DNA of 64,000 nt from Microbulbifer variabilis (GTDB taxonomy: Bacteria; Pseudomonadota; Gammaproteobacteria; Pseudomonadales; Cellvibrionaceae), in contig NZ_JAIVKI010000001.1 in the NCBI RefSeq assembly GCF_020524905.1, positions 372,001 to 436,000 on the forward strand. The letters are read 5' to 3'. Under the pieces are notes generated by a model. It made no database searches, was not told where the DNA came from, and saw only the letters and a list, made by a program, of their open reading frames with translations. The position numbers and the translations under genes were made by a program. Of the stretch, positions 36,277-43,519 are shown piece by piece; positions within the stretch are counted from its first letter, which is position 1, and the number at the start of each line of letters is the position of its first letter.

Positions 36277-36972
36277 TCAGTTGGCGGGCAGATCAAACCA
36301 CAGCGCGGTAATACCATCCCTTACAGCTTGAAGTTGTATTTGCTCTTTGAATAGACCCAGACCATCTCCCGATGCCAGTATCGATTTATCATTTACACGG
36401 GCTTCACCATCAATGACATGTAAGTAGCCGGGGCGCTCACGGGTGTCTAATGTAATAGTTTCCCCGGTTTTTAATTGTAGGCGGTATAAACTGGCATCCT
36501 GATGTATGGAAAGCGTGTTATCTCTTCCATCGGGGGTCACCAGAGCGGTCAGCTTACCGTGCTGTGTGATCGACTTCTGTTCGTAGCTAGGTTTTACACC
36601 TCGGCGATTTGGCTCAATCCATATTTGCAGGAACTTCAGCTGTTCTGACTTTGAATGGTTGTATTCCGAGTGGGTAATGCCAGAACCGGCGCTCATCCTC
36701 TGGATCTCACCAGCTGGCACCACAAAACGGTTGCCTTCACTGTCCTTATGTTCAATCGCACCTTGTAGGGTATAGGAAATAATTTCCATATCCCGGTGGC
36801 CGTGAGTATTAAATCCGGCTCCAGGCATAACCGTGTCATCATTGATTACGCGCAGTGCGGAAAAGCCCATATGTTTGGGGTTGTAATAGTGTCCAAAAGA
36901 AAAAGTATGTTTGCTGTTTAACCAGCCAAAACGGGCTTGCCCACGTTCCTGTGAAGGTCTGAAGTAGTACAT
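36277..36972 (-). CDS. yhaK: Pirin family protein (YhaK-like)
   Basis: This 231-residue bicupin of the pirin/YhaK/YhhW type has the metal site H57, H59 (NTHGHRDMEIISY), H101 and E103 (SGITHSEYNH) intact. Pirins of this group have quercetinase-like activity or act as redox sensors. It is the last gene of a cluster that matches E. coli yqjF, yqjG, yhaJ and yhaK, with the LysR gene directly upstream. A CTATTC...GAATAG site lies 100 bp before its start. Confidence 0.9.
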   Translation of the reverse strand: MYYFRPSQERGQARFGWLNSKHTFSFGHYYNPKHMGFSALRVINDDTVMPGAGFNTHGHRDMEIISYTLQGAIEHKDSEGNRFVVPAGEIQRMSAGSGITHSEYNHSKSEQLKFLQIWIEPNRRGVKPSYEQKSITQHGKLTALVTPDGRDNTLSIHQDASLYRLQLKTGETITLDTRERPGYLHVIDGEARVNDKSILASGDGLGLFKEQIQLQAVRDGITALWFDLPAN

Positions 36973-37071
36973 AGCCTAATCCTCATCTGTGAGGTAAGAA
37001 ATAGTGTTAGGGCTATGATAGCTAGGGGAGACTAGAATAAATATCAGATAAAAAAGGACTGAAAATTCGCT

Positions 37072-37087
37072 CTATTCGAATGAATAG
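37072..37087. promoter_or_regulatory. YhaJ-type operator upstream of the pirin gene (predicted)
   Basis: CTATTC-GAAT-GAATAG. Read on the opposite strand it begins CTATTCATTCG, the same 11 bases found upstream of the DoxX gene at 40812. Confidence 0.5.
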
Positions 37088-37216
37088 CGTTTAGTGAGAA
37101 GCCTATCCTCATCGCTTTCTCCCACTACCCATCGTTTTCTCCCACTAAAAGGAGAGAGCGAATTAAAGAATAATGGAGAGGAGAAGAGTGGGGCGGGGAA
37201 AAGTGCATGGGCGATA

Positions 37217-38113
37217 TTATTCAGAAGTTGGCATTTCCAGGGTGAGTAGACGGAGCTCTCCAATAAATTCCCGAGCTACGGGCCCCAACTTATCCTGGTC
37301 TTTGAAATTTAAATAAAAACTGGTAGAACGCGCCCCGCCTTTTTTCAGGGGCAGTCGCCTCAGGGTGCCGTCATTCAGTAAGTCCGCCACTAATGGCATA
37401 GGCAGCCAGGCAAATCCCATACCCTGTGCGATAAGATCCAGAGAGGCACGCAAACTGCCCACTTTCCAGCGTTGCTCAGCACCTAGCCAGCCGGAATCCC
37501 GATTTGTCTGTATCGCCGAATCCCGCACAATAATTTGCCGATAGGATTTAAGGTCTTCAAATGTCAGTTCACGCTCAAACCTGAGTAGTGGGTGCGCCTT
37601 GTGAGCGACTGCCACAAATTCAATGCGGCAGATTTCATCATTGAGGCTATCGTCCATGGTAAAGGCCGAAAGGCCCAGATCGACAAGGCCCTCCTGGATT
37701 AATTCGTTAGTACCAGATAAAACCGTGTCGATAATATCAATATTGACCTGGGGGTAGATTCCCGACACTTTCTCTAAAGCCTGAAAGACCACTTTCTGCG
37801 GAAAGGCTCCATCTACGGCGATGCGTAACTCGGACTCCACTCCATCGCTGAGGGAGTCCGCAATGGCCTCAATACGGGAGACCTCCTCCAGCAGGAACTT
37901 GCCACGGCGCAGCATCAGGCGGCCAGCCTCAGTGAGTACTACCTTACGTCCCGTCACCTCAAACAGCTTGATACCCAGTGCACTTTCCAGGTTTGTGACC
38001 GCATGGTGAATACTGGATTGACTCTTATGAACCACGGAGGCTGCCTGGTTAAAGCCGCCGGCATCTACAACGGCCTTGAACATTCTCCATTGTTCCAAGG
38101 TGGTCTTTTGCAT
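37217..38113 (-). CDS. yhaJ: LysR family regulator (YhaJ-like)
   Basis: This 298-residue LTTR has an HTH at about residues 16-36 (GGFNQAASVVHKSQSSIHHA) and a co-inducer domain (LRIAVDGAFPQK, GTNELIQEGLVDLGLSAF; cores). By neighbourhood with pirin, DoxX and glutathionyl-hydroquinone reductase genes it corresponds to E. coli YhaJ, which activates yqjF in response to quinone-like breakdown products. A TATTCGA...TCGAATA inverted repeat 46-64 bp upstream of its own start suggests autoregulation. Confidence 0.85.
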   Translation of the reverse strand: MQKTTLEQWRMFKAVVDAGGFNQAASVVHKSQSSIHHAVTNLESALGIKLFEVTGRKVVLTEAGRLMLRRGKFLLEEVSRIEAIADSLSDGVESELRIAVDGAFPQKVVFQALEKVSGIYPQVNIDIIDTVLSGTNELIQEGLVDLGLSAFTMDDSLNDEICRIEFVAVAHKAHPLLRFERELTFEDLKSYRQIIVRDSAIQTNRDSGWLGAEQRWKVGSLRASLDLIAQGMGFAWLPMPLVADLLNDGTLRRLPLKKGGARSTSFYLNFKDQDKLGPVAREFIGELRLLTLEMPTSE

Positions 38114-38158
38114 GGGCCTTTCTCTCGCTGATAGATGTTCTCTTGAAGAATATCTTAA

Positions 38159-38177
38159 TATTCGACTAAATCGAATA
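38159..38177. promoter_or_regulatory. YhaJ-type autoregulatory site (predicted)
   Basis: TATTCGA-CTAAA-TCGAATA, perfect 7-bp arms, 46 bp upstream of the LysR start. It resembles the sites at 37072 and 40812 in its TATTCG core. Confidence 0.5.
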
Positions 38178-38375
38178 ATAGTGAAGTTTTTAGAGGGAAA
38201 ATGTTCGAATGCTCTTAAGAAATCTCTGCTTTAGAGAAGAAAGCAATTGATAAAGAGAAATTTTTCTCAACGGAGAGGCGGTGAGGGAAACTGCAAGATA
38301 ACAGCACGTCCCTGTGCCGTATCAATCTGAGAATTAGCCCAATTGAAGGCTAGCAAATACTGGTTGGCCCTTTTT

Positions 38376-39065
38376 TTATCGATCCTTATGCTTAAACACG
38401 TCAAATCCAATCGCACGCGAGGTTCGATAAATACTGGATTGGCGATGATATTGTTCATACCACTTTCGAAATTGGGTATAACGCAAAAACTTGAACTCGC
38501 CTTTATTGGGGTCGAAAAAGTAAGTAATTTTATCGGTGGTTGGAGTAACACGGAATGCCATGGCATGCCCCCACCCGGTACCTGCCGTTCTCAACACACA
38601 AAAAAGTGTCTGAGATTGCTGGGTGAAATATTCCTTGGCCTCAAAGCCGCCAAACGCCGTGGTAAATTGCTCATCCAAAGAGGGGCTGACTTTCTTTGTT
38701 GCGATTCCATTACCCACTTGACGTAAATGTTCAAAACCCTGCGATACTAAATATTGCGTTGTTTCCCGCATCATCTCATGGGCATTACTGGGGCGGCCCT
38801 CGGTACCATTCATAAATTTGAATCGATACATGGAGGCAAAGCGCTGTGCCACAACGGCCATCTTTGTGCTATCGATACTTCCTCCGGTGGATAGCGCATC
38901 CTGAAGACCAGATTGCATCGCTTTACTAATCCAACTTACCGACAATGCCTCACAGATTCCGCCCTTGGTGTGAGGATGCTTTTTAGTGATTTTGCCGTAA
39001 TCACCTTGACTAAATTTCCATGTCAGCTGGCCACCGAATTGAGAGGCTCCAGAGTCTTTTGGCAT
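38376..39065 (-). CDS. YopT-type cysteine protease (peptidase family C58)
   Basis: The 229-residue protein carries all three catalytic blocks of YopT/AvrPphB proteases in order: C38 in KGGICEALSVSWI, H167 in GWGHAMAFRV and D185 in YFFDPNKGEFKF. Family members are effectors that cleave host GTPases or kinases after type III delivery, or act as toxin domains. Here the protein is almost a bare catalytic domain with a short N-terminus, no signal peptide and no visible secretion or immunity gene. It sits between the yqjG-like and LysR genes on the same strand, with its own 148-bp upstream gap (AGAGAAA ribosome site). Confidence 0.82.
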   Translation of the reverse strand: MPKDSGASQFGGQLTWKFSQGDYGKITKKHPHTKGGICEALSVSWISKAMQSGLQDALSTGGSIDSTKMAVVAQRFASMYRFKFMNGTEGRPSNAHEMMRETTQYLVSQGFEHLRQVGNGIATKKVSPSLDEQFTTAFGGFEAKEYFTQQSQTLFCVLRTAGTGWGHAMAFRVTPTTDKITYFFDPNKGEFKFLRYTQFRKWYEQYHRQSSIYRTSRAIGFDVFKHKDR

Positions 39066-39213
39066 GTTTTTCTCTTTATTTGTGACTGCTTATTCTCAAA
39101 ACCAGTGTACTGATCAAATATGCAGGCAATGTGCAAACAGCTGTTGAGCAAAGCTAGTGAATTACCAGGCTGTCATCAATCAACAAAAAGAGAGTGACCA
39201 TTAAAAGAATAGG

Positions 39214-40191
39214 CTAACCATTGGTGCGGCTAAATGGGCTGCTATAGTCGAGATCAGGCCCCACTGGGACCACTTGGGTTGGGTTGATCATGGTATGGCT
39301 AAAATAGTAATGCCGTTTGATATGGTGAAAGTCGACGGTATCGGCAACACCTGGCCACTGGTATAGCTCTCGCACATAGTTGCGCAGATTGGGGAAGTCT
39401 TCCAGACGCTGGCGATTGCACTTAAAGTGACCGTGATAGACCGAATCAAAGCGAATTAGGGTTGTGAATAGTCGCCAATCTGCTTCGGTAATTTCCTCAC
39501 CAACGAGGTAGCGTTGCTGGGCTAAAATGCTTTCCACCTGATCCAGAGCATTAAACAAATTAGTGTAGGCTTGTTCATAGGCTTCCTGGGTGGTGGCAAA
39601 ACCACTGCGGTATACGCCGTTGTTGATATTCTCGTATACCAGTTGATTAATATTCTCAATTTCCTCTTGTTTGTCCTCTGGGAAAAAGTCCTGAGTATCC
39701 CCGCTTATTTCATTAAAGGCACTGTTAAACATACGAATGATTTCAGAGGACTCATTGCTGACAATACAGCTCTGATGTTTATCCCAGAGCACCGGTACAG
39801 TCACGCGCCCGCTGTAATCGGCCTTATTGCGGGTATATAGCTGGTGTAAGAATTGATAGCCAAACAGCGCATCGCCGCTGCTGCCTTCATCGGTATTAAA
39901 ACTCCAGCCCTGTTCGAGCATATCCGGGCTTACCACAGAAATACTGATATGTTCCTCCAGCTTTTTCAGCTTGCGGAAAATCAGTGTGCGATGGGCCCAT
40001 GGGCAGGCCAGGGAAACGTACAAATGGTAGCGCCCGGATTCCGCCTTAAAGCCATCTTTACCACTGGGTCCGGCGCTGCCATCACTGGTAATCCAATTGC
40101 GCAGTTGGGCGGCCTCCCGCTTGAAGGCACCGCCTGAATCTTTGGTGTCGTACCACTGGTTTTGCCATTGGCCGTTTACTAAAAGTCCCAT
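39214..40191 (-). CDS. yqjG: Glutathionyl-hydroquinone reductase (YqjG/ECM4 family)
   Basis: The start at ATG 40191 has AGGAGA seven bases upstream; the open frame extends to 40311 without support. The 325-residue Xi-class glutathione transferase has the catalytic Cys63 in SLACPWAHRT, the same position as in E. coli YqjG, and the GST C-terminal block GEEITEADWRLFTTLIRFD (core). It reduces glutathionyl-hydroquinones to hydroquinones. It lies 73 bp after the DoxX gene and probably shares its YhaJ-controlled promoter. Confidence 0.92.
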   Translation of the reverse strand: MGLLVNGQWQNQWYDTKDSGGAFKREAAQLRNWITSDGSAGPSGKDGFKAESGRYHLYVSLACPWAHRTLIFRKLKKLEEHISISVVSPDMLEQGWSFNTDEGSSGDALFGYQFLHQLYTRNKADYSGRVTVPVLWDKHQSCIVSNESSEIIRMFNSAFNEISGDTQDFFPEDKQEEIENINQLVYENINNGVYRSGFATTQEAYEQAYTNLFNALDQVESILAQQRYLVGEEITEADWRLFTTLIRFDSVYHGHFKCNRQRLEDFPNLRNYVRELYQWPGVADTVDFHHIKRHYYFSHTMINPTQVVPVGPDLDYSSPFSRTNG

Positions 40192-40264
40192 GTTGTTCTC
40201 CTGAATCAGTATCGCTGGTAACCGGCCCTGGGTAGCCAGGGCAAATACTAAGTTGGGCAAATTA

Positions 40265-40696
40265 CTAAACGGTACTTTTGCGTCTGTCCAGGCTAAAGCG
40301 TCCGGCACCATGGGCGGCCAGTACCAGGAAGCCGCCGGTCATAGCCAGGTTCTTAAAGAACATCAAAAACTGCATCTGGTCGGCCAGGTTGTTGTGAAAC
40401 ATAACCGCGGTCAGCAGACTGAAGCCGGCAAAGGCTAGTGCGGTAAGGCGCACCTGAAAACCCATGATCAACGCCAAGGCGCCACCAATCTCAAACAAAA
40501 TCACCAGTGGCAACAGAAACTCCGGTAGGCCGCCCATGGCTAAGTACTGGGCACTGCCCTCATAGTTCTGAATCTTGTTCACACCAGCCAGTAAGAATAT
40601 CGCCGCCAGGCCGATACGCCCACTCAGATCTGCGATGTCGGCGAATAGCTTGTGGTTAGTACTGGGCTGGGCTGTGGATAAAGTAGAAGTGGTCAT
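40265..40696 (-). CDS. yqjF: DoxX family membrane protein (YqjF-like)
   Basis: This 143-residue, four-helix membrane protein has the DoxX blocks RIGLAAIFLLAGVNKI and MFFKNLAMTGGFLVLAAHG. In E. coli the equivalent yqjF is the strongest YhaJ target and responds to dinitrotoluene breakdown products. It is the first gene of the cluster here. TTCATTC...GAATGAA at 40815-40837, about 120 bp upstream of its ATG, is a likely operator. Confidence 0.87.
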   Translation of the reverse strand: MTTSTLSTAQPSTNHKLFADIADLSGRIGLAAIFLLAGVNKIQNYEGSAQYLAMGGLPEFLLPLVILFEIGGALALIMGFQVRLTALAFAGFSLLTAVMFHNNLADQMQFLMFFKNLAMTGGFLVLAAHGAGRFSLDRRKSTV

Positions 40697-40811
40697 TTTA
40701 ATGCTCCTTAAACTGTGAAAGGCCGATAGAGCTGTGCTCTAAGTGGGTTATCGCTGTCGTTATGGAGCAGTTTATTTATATTTAACAGAATGAAAATTAG
40801 TCTTTTTAGAC

Positions 40812-40837
40812 CTATTCATTCGGTTTGGTAGAATGAA
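40812..40837. promoter_or_regulatory. YhaJ-type operator upstream of the DoxX gene (predicted)
   Basis: CTATTCATTCG begins the site and TTCATTC is mirrored by GAATGAA after a 9-bp spacer. The first 11 bases equal the complement of the pirin-upstream site. Confidence 0.5.
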
Positions 40838-40856
40838 AGAGGATGAACCTGGGTTG

Positions 40857-41326
40857 TTAGGGTCTCAGAAGTGCAATCCAACCCCCTAGGGAGAAAACAA
40901 AGGGATCAATATCCACATCCACGTCTATATCCAGATGGATGCTGGATCTAACATCAACGCCGGATCGAAAGTGGGTCTCTGCTTCGGTATCAATATCCAG
41001 GTACCAAATAGCAGCATTGAACAGCCAGCGGCTGTCCCTGCCAAAGGCAACATTAATACCAACTCCCCCAGGAATAACCCAGCTTTCATCTAGCCCGTGA
41101 CTCAGCCTCAAGTACCGTCTCAAAGTAGTTCTGGGTCGTATGGTCGAAATACTTGCTGAAAAACTGGGCGTAATGCACTGTCGTTTAAAAATAGAGTATC
41201 GGAGTCGTCATTGGGGGCGACCGCAGCAGCGCCAAAGGTAAACTCCCCTTTTGGGTAGTCCGCTAGCGTCGAGTTACTGGTTAATAAGGTGGCAAAAAGC
41301 GTTGCTGCCAGTCCGAAGCCTTTCAT
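40857..41326 (-). pseudogene. Degraded ompW-family gene
   Basis: Two overlapping frames make up the remnant. The first (41326-41120) has a signal peptide and the OmpW start FGAAAVAPNDDSD, then ends after 68 residues. The second (41123-40857) has the OmpW C-terminal half: PGGVGINVAFG, WLFNAAIWYLDIDTEAE and the DIDPFVFSLGGW end. OmpW proteins are normally 200-250 residues; here the middle of about 60-90 residues is gone and the halves are in different frames. An intact OmpW gene is present at 18.3 kb, so function may be redundant. Confidence 0.75.
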
Positions 41327-41717
41327 CTCTCACTTCCCTGTGTATCCAGCCGAATTTGGGGGTACGTAATCAGTGTAGCCGTGAAAAAAAGCGCTTTTTT
41401 TTGACAGCTATTTTTATGGAGGTTGAATGTGATTGTCGTTCAGAGGAAATTGAGCGGAGGGGGGAAGGTTTTGCGCAGATGCTTCACATTTTTATTGTGA
41501 GAAAGTTCCTACTTTAGGTGTGTCCGTGCAACAAGTGAGCAGGTTGTAAGGCAAGAATTGTTGGTGGGGAATGGTTTCTGTGAAATTTGGTAGATGAGTA
41601 CCGTTTATTTTTTTGTTCTTTCATTTTTGACTGCTCGCTTCTGAAATGTAACCAATATTCAATTGGTTTATAAAGCCAAACACAAATGTCTTTCGTTCGC
41701 CAATAAAATAGGCAGCT
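41327..41717. other. Intergenic region upstream of the ompW remnant
   Basis: No coding sequence was recognised. It holds a perfect A7-GCGC-T7 palindrome (41384-41401) that could terminate transcription in either direction, and AT-rich DNA on the side of the TEGDIFD membrane-protein gene. Confidence 0.45.
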
Positions 41718-42254
41718 TTACCCCTGCTCACCAACTGAATTTGATTGGTGCTGAATTAAGGATAGCTTTAGCAGAAGCCAGGTATGGTAAATGATCCCCA
41801 AGAGGTAAATCATCATGCAGAGTGCAATGAGAATACCTGCTGGGATAAAGGCGTCGCTTTGGTTGAACAAGCTGGAGAAATACTGGTAGTCAAAAATATC
41901 ACCCTCAGTAGATAGTTGAAAAATAAAAAGGAAAAAATAGCTATACCAAATATCTGAGTTGATTTTGGACAGGTATTTTTTCTGCGGTTCAGATAGGAAA
42001 GGTTTGCCGGTATGTAGGTATCGTATGCGATAAATAATACAGGCTGAACAAGAAATAAATAAGAATGCAAGAAAGCTGGTCGCGAAAATGGTGTTGGCAT
42101 TTTGCATGTCTAGGTTGGATAGGTACTGAAGGTCAAAAATATCGCCTTCGGTGTACACTTGGTAGATAACTAAAGTTAAATATAGATAGCTAACATTTAA
42201 GAGAATCTTTTCAATATGTTCTCTTGTAGGCTTCGAGATGGAAAATTTTCTCAT
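41718..42254 (-). CDS. Hypothetical four-helix membrane protein with duplicated TEGDIFD motif
   Basis: This 178-residue protein of unknown family consists of two similar halves. Each half has a hydrophobic helix, then TEGDIFDLQYLSNL (residues 35-48) or TEGDIFDYQYFSSL (about 116-129), then a second helix. The motif would sit in the two extramembrane loops on the same side of the membrane. A GGAGAAG ribosome site precedes the ATG. It is AT-rich relative to the next gene and has no operon partner. Function cannot be assigned. Confidence 0.65.
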   Translation of the reverse strand: MRKFSISKPTREHIEKILLNVSYLYLTLVIYQVYTEGDIFDLQYLSNLDMQNANTIFATSFLAFLFISCSACIIYRIRYLHTGKPFLSEPQKKYLSKINSDIWYSYFFLFIFQLSTEGDIFDYQYFSSLFNQSDAFIPAGILIALCMMIYLLGIIYHTWLLLKLSLIQHQSNSVGEQG

Positions 42255-42358
42255 GGTTCTACAAACTTCTCCTGTATTGAATCCATTAGTTCATTAGTTC
42301 GTTAAAAGTCTGATTCATTAACTTCTTAAAAGGCATTAATCATGGCCTTAGGTGCTGC

Positions 42359-43300
42359 TTACTCGTCGCCAGTGGCTTGCCAATCCGAGCGGCGCAGGTC
42401 GCCGGTTTGGTAGAAGTGGCGGATATTTTTGATATAGGCGAGGAAGTCCTTGTTTTCTTCCGCGAGGCGGTTGGCGATATCCCAGTCGATGGCCGCGCGC
42501 TCGCGGGCGGGGATCAGGATTTGGCTTTCCGCTGGGTTTTCGGCATCCAGCAGCATTAAGCCGATACCGTGGGCGGCGCAGAGCAGGCGCAGTTCTTTTA
42601 GGGTGTCGCTGCCTTCAATTTCGGCGGCCACCAGATATCCCAGATTGGCCCAGGAGGAGTTGGACAGGGCCTGGAAAAAGCACTCGCGGCTGTTGGCGCG
42701 GTTGAGTAGGCATTTGACCTCGAAGGACCAGAGACGGGTGCGTTTATCCGCGTATTGGCTGGCGCAGGCGAGGATCTCTGCATCCCAACCGTTGGTGAGA
42801 TCCTCCAGGGCGACAATATCCGGATAGAGCCAGCGATTGCCATTGGGGCCCTTGTTATTGGAGCTGCGCCTTTCGTCGATACGCTTGCTGTACAGATTTA
42901 ATTCGGCATAGAGGTATTCGCTGAGCAGCGGGTAGAGTTGTGCCTCACTGTGCTTTTTGCGGGCGAGGGTATTTCTAGTGGCGCTTGCCGGGGCAGATTC
43001 CGCGCGGGCGATTTCCTCGCCGGCGCTGGCCTCGCTGTAATAGAATTTGCGCGGCCGGGTTTCCAGGGTTTTTATTTGTGGGTGGATTTTTTGCAGGCGC
43101 GGGCGGGATGCGCCGATCTCGGCGGCGATCTGCTGTAGCAGCTCGCTTTGATTATTCAGCGAGTCGCTGCGAGCCAGTTTTTCTGCGCAGGCCTTGGGGT
43201 GAAACTCCAGTATTTTTTCCGCGATCTGGCGGGCGGTCAATTTCTGTTCGCGGTATTCACGCAGGATTGTAAAAACGCTTTCGCGTAGATTTAGGGCCAT
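42359..43300 (-). CDS. HARE-HTH domain protein with PD-(D/E)XK-like nuclease domain (COG2958-like)
   Basis: This 313-residue protein has an N-terminal winged helix of HARE-HTH type (about residues 1-85: VFTILREYREQKLTARQIAE) and a C-terminal domain with YPDIVALED and WSFEVKCLLNRAN (D...E-V-K), the core of a restriction-endonuclease-like fold. HARE-HTH domains are proposed to read modified DNA, so a role in DNA surveillance is plausible. It lies directly downstream of a SNF2-helicase gene (220 bp gap, same strand). Its GC content is visibly higher than that of the genes on either side. Confidence 0.78.
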   Translation of the reverse strand: MALNLRESVFTILREYREQKLTARQIAEKILEFHPKACAEKLARSDSLNNQSELLQQIAAEIGASRPRLQKIHPQIKTLETRPRKFYYSEASAGEEIARAESAPASATRNTLARKKHSEAQLYPLLSEYLYAELNLYSKRIDERRSSNNKGPNGNRWLYPDIVALEDLTNGWDAEILACASQYADKRTRLWSFEVKCLLNRANSRECFFQALSNSSWANLGYLVAAEIEGSDTLKELRLLCAAHGIGLMLLDAENPAESQILIPARERAAIDWDIANRLAEENKDFLAYIKNIRHFYQTGDLRRSDWQATGDE

Positions 43301-43487
43301 AAAACTTCCTTGTCTATTGTCCCGGAAGGGCTTACCTTTTGATGCGGTTTGGTTTTTACCTTTATACGACTGTGATCCTACCTGAAATTGGCGGCTTGTT
43401 TAACTATCGATGAAGAAAGGGTTGTTATGATGCGCTATCGGCATTAACCGATTGAATCCATCCAGAAGGGGATTTGTCTCGGATGTA

Positions 43488-43510
43488 TCAGGGCTCCCAT
43501 GGAGCCCTGA
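43488..43510 (-). terminator. Hairpin after the SNF2 helicase gene
   Basis: A perfect 10-bp stem (TCAGGGCTCC with its complement) and 3-nt loop lie 10 bp after the helicase stop. There is no U-tract, so it may be a 3'-end stabiliser or a weak terminator. Confidence 0.5.
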
Positions 43511-43519
43511 ACACGTGAT

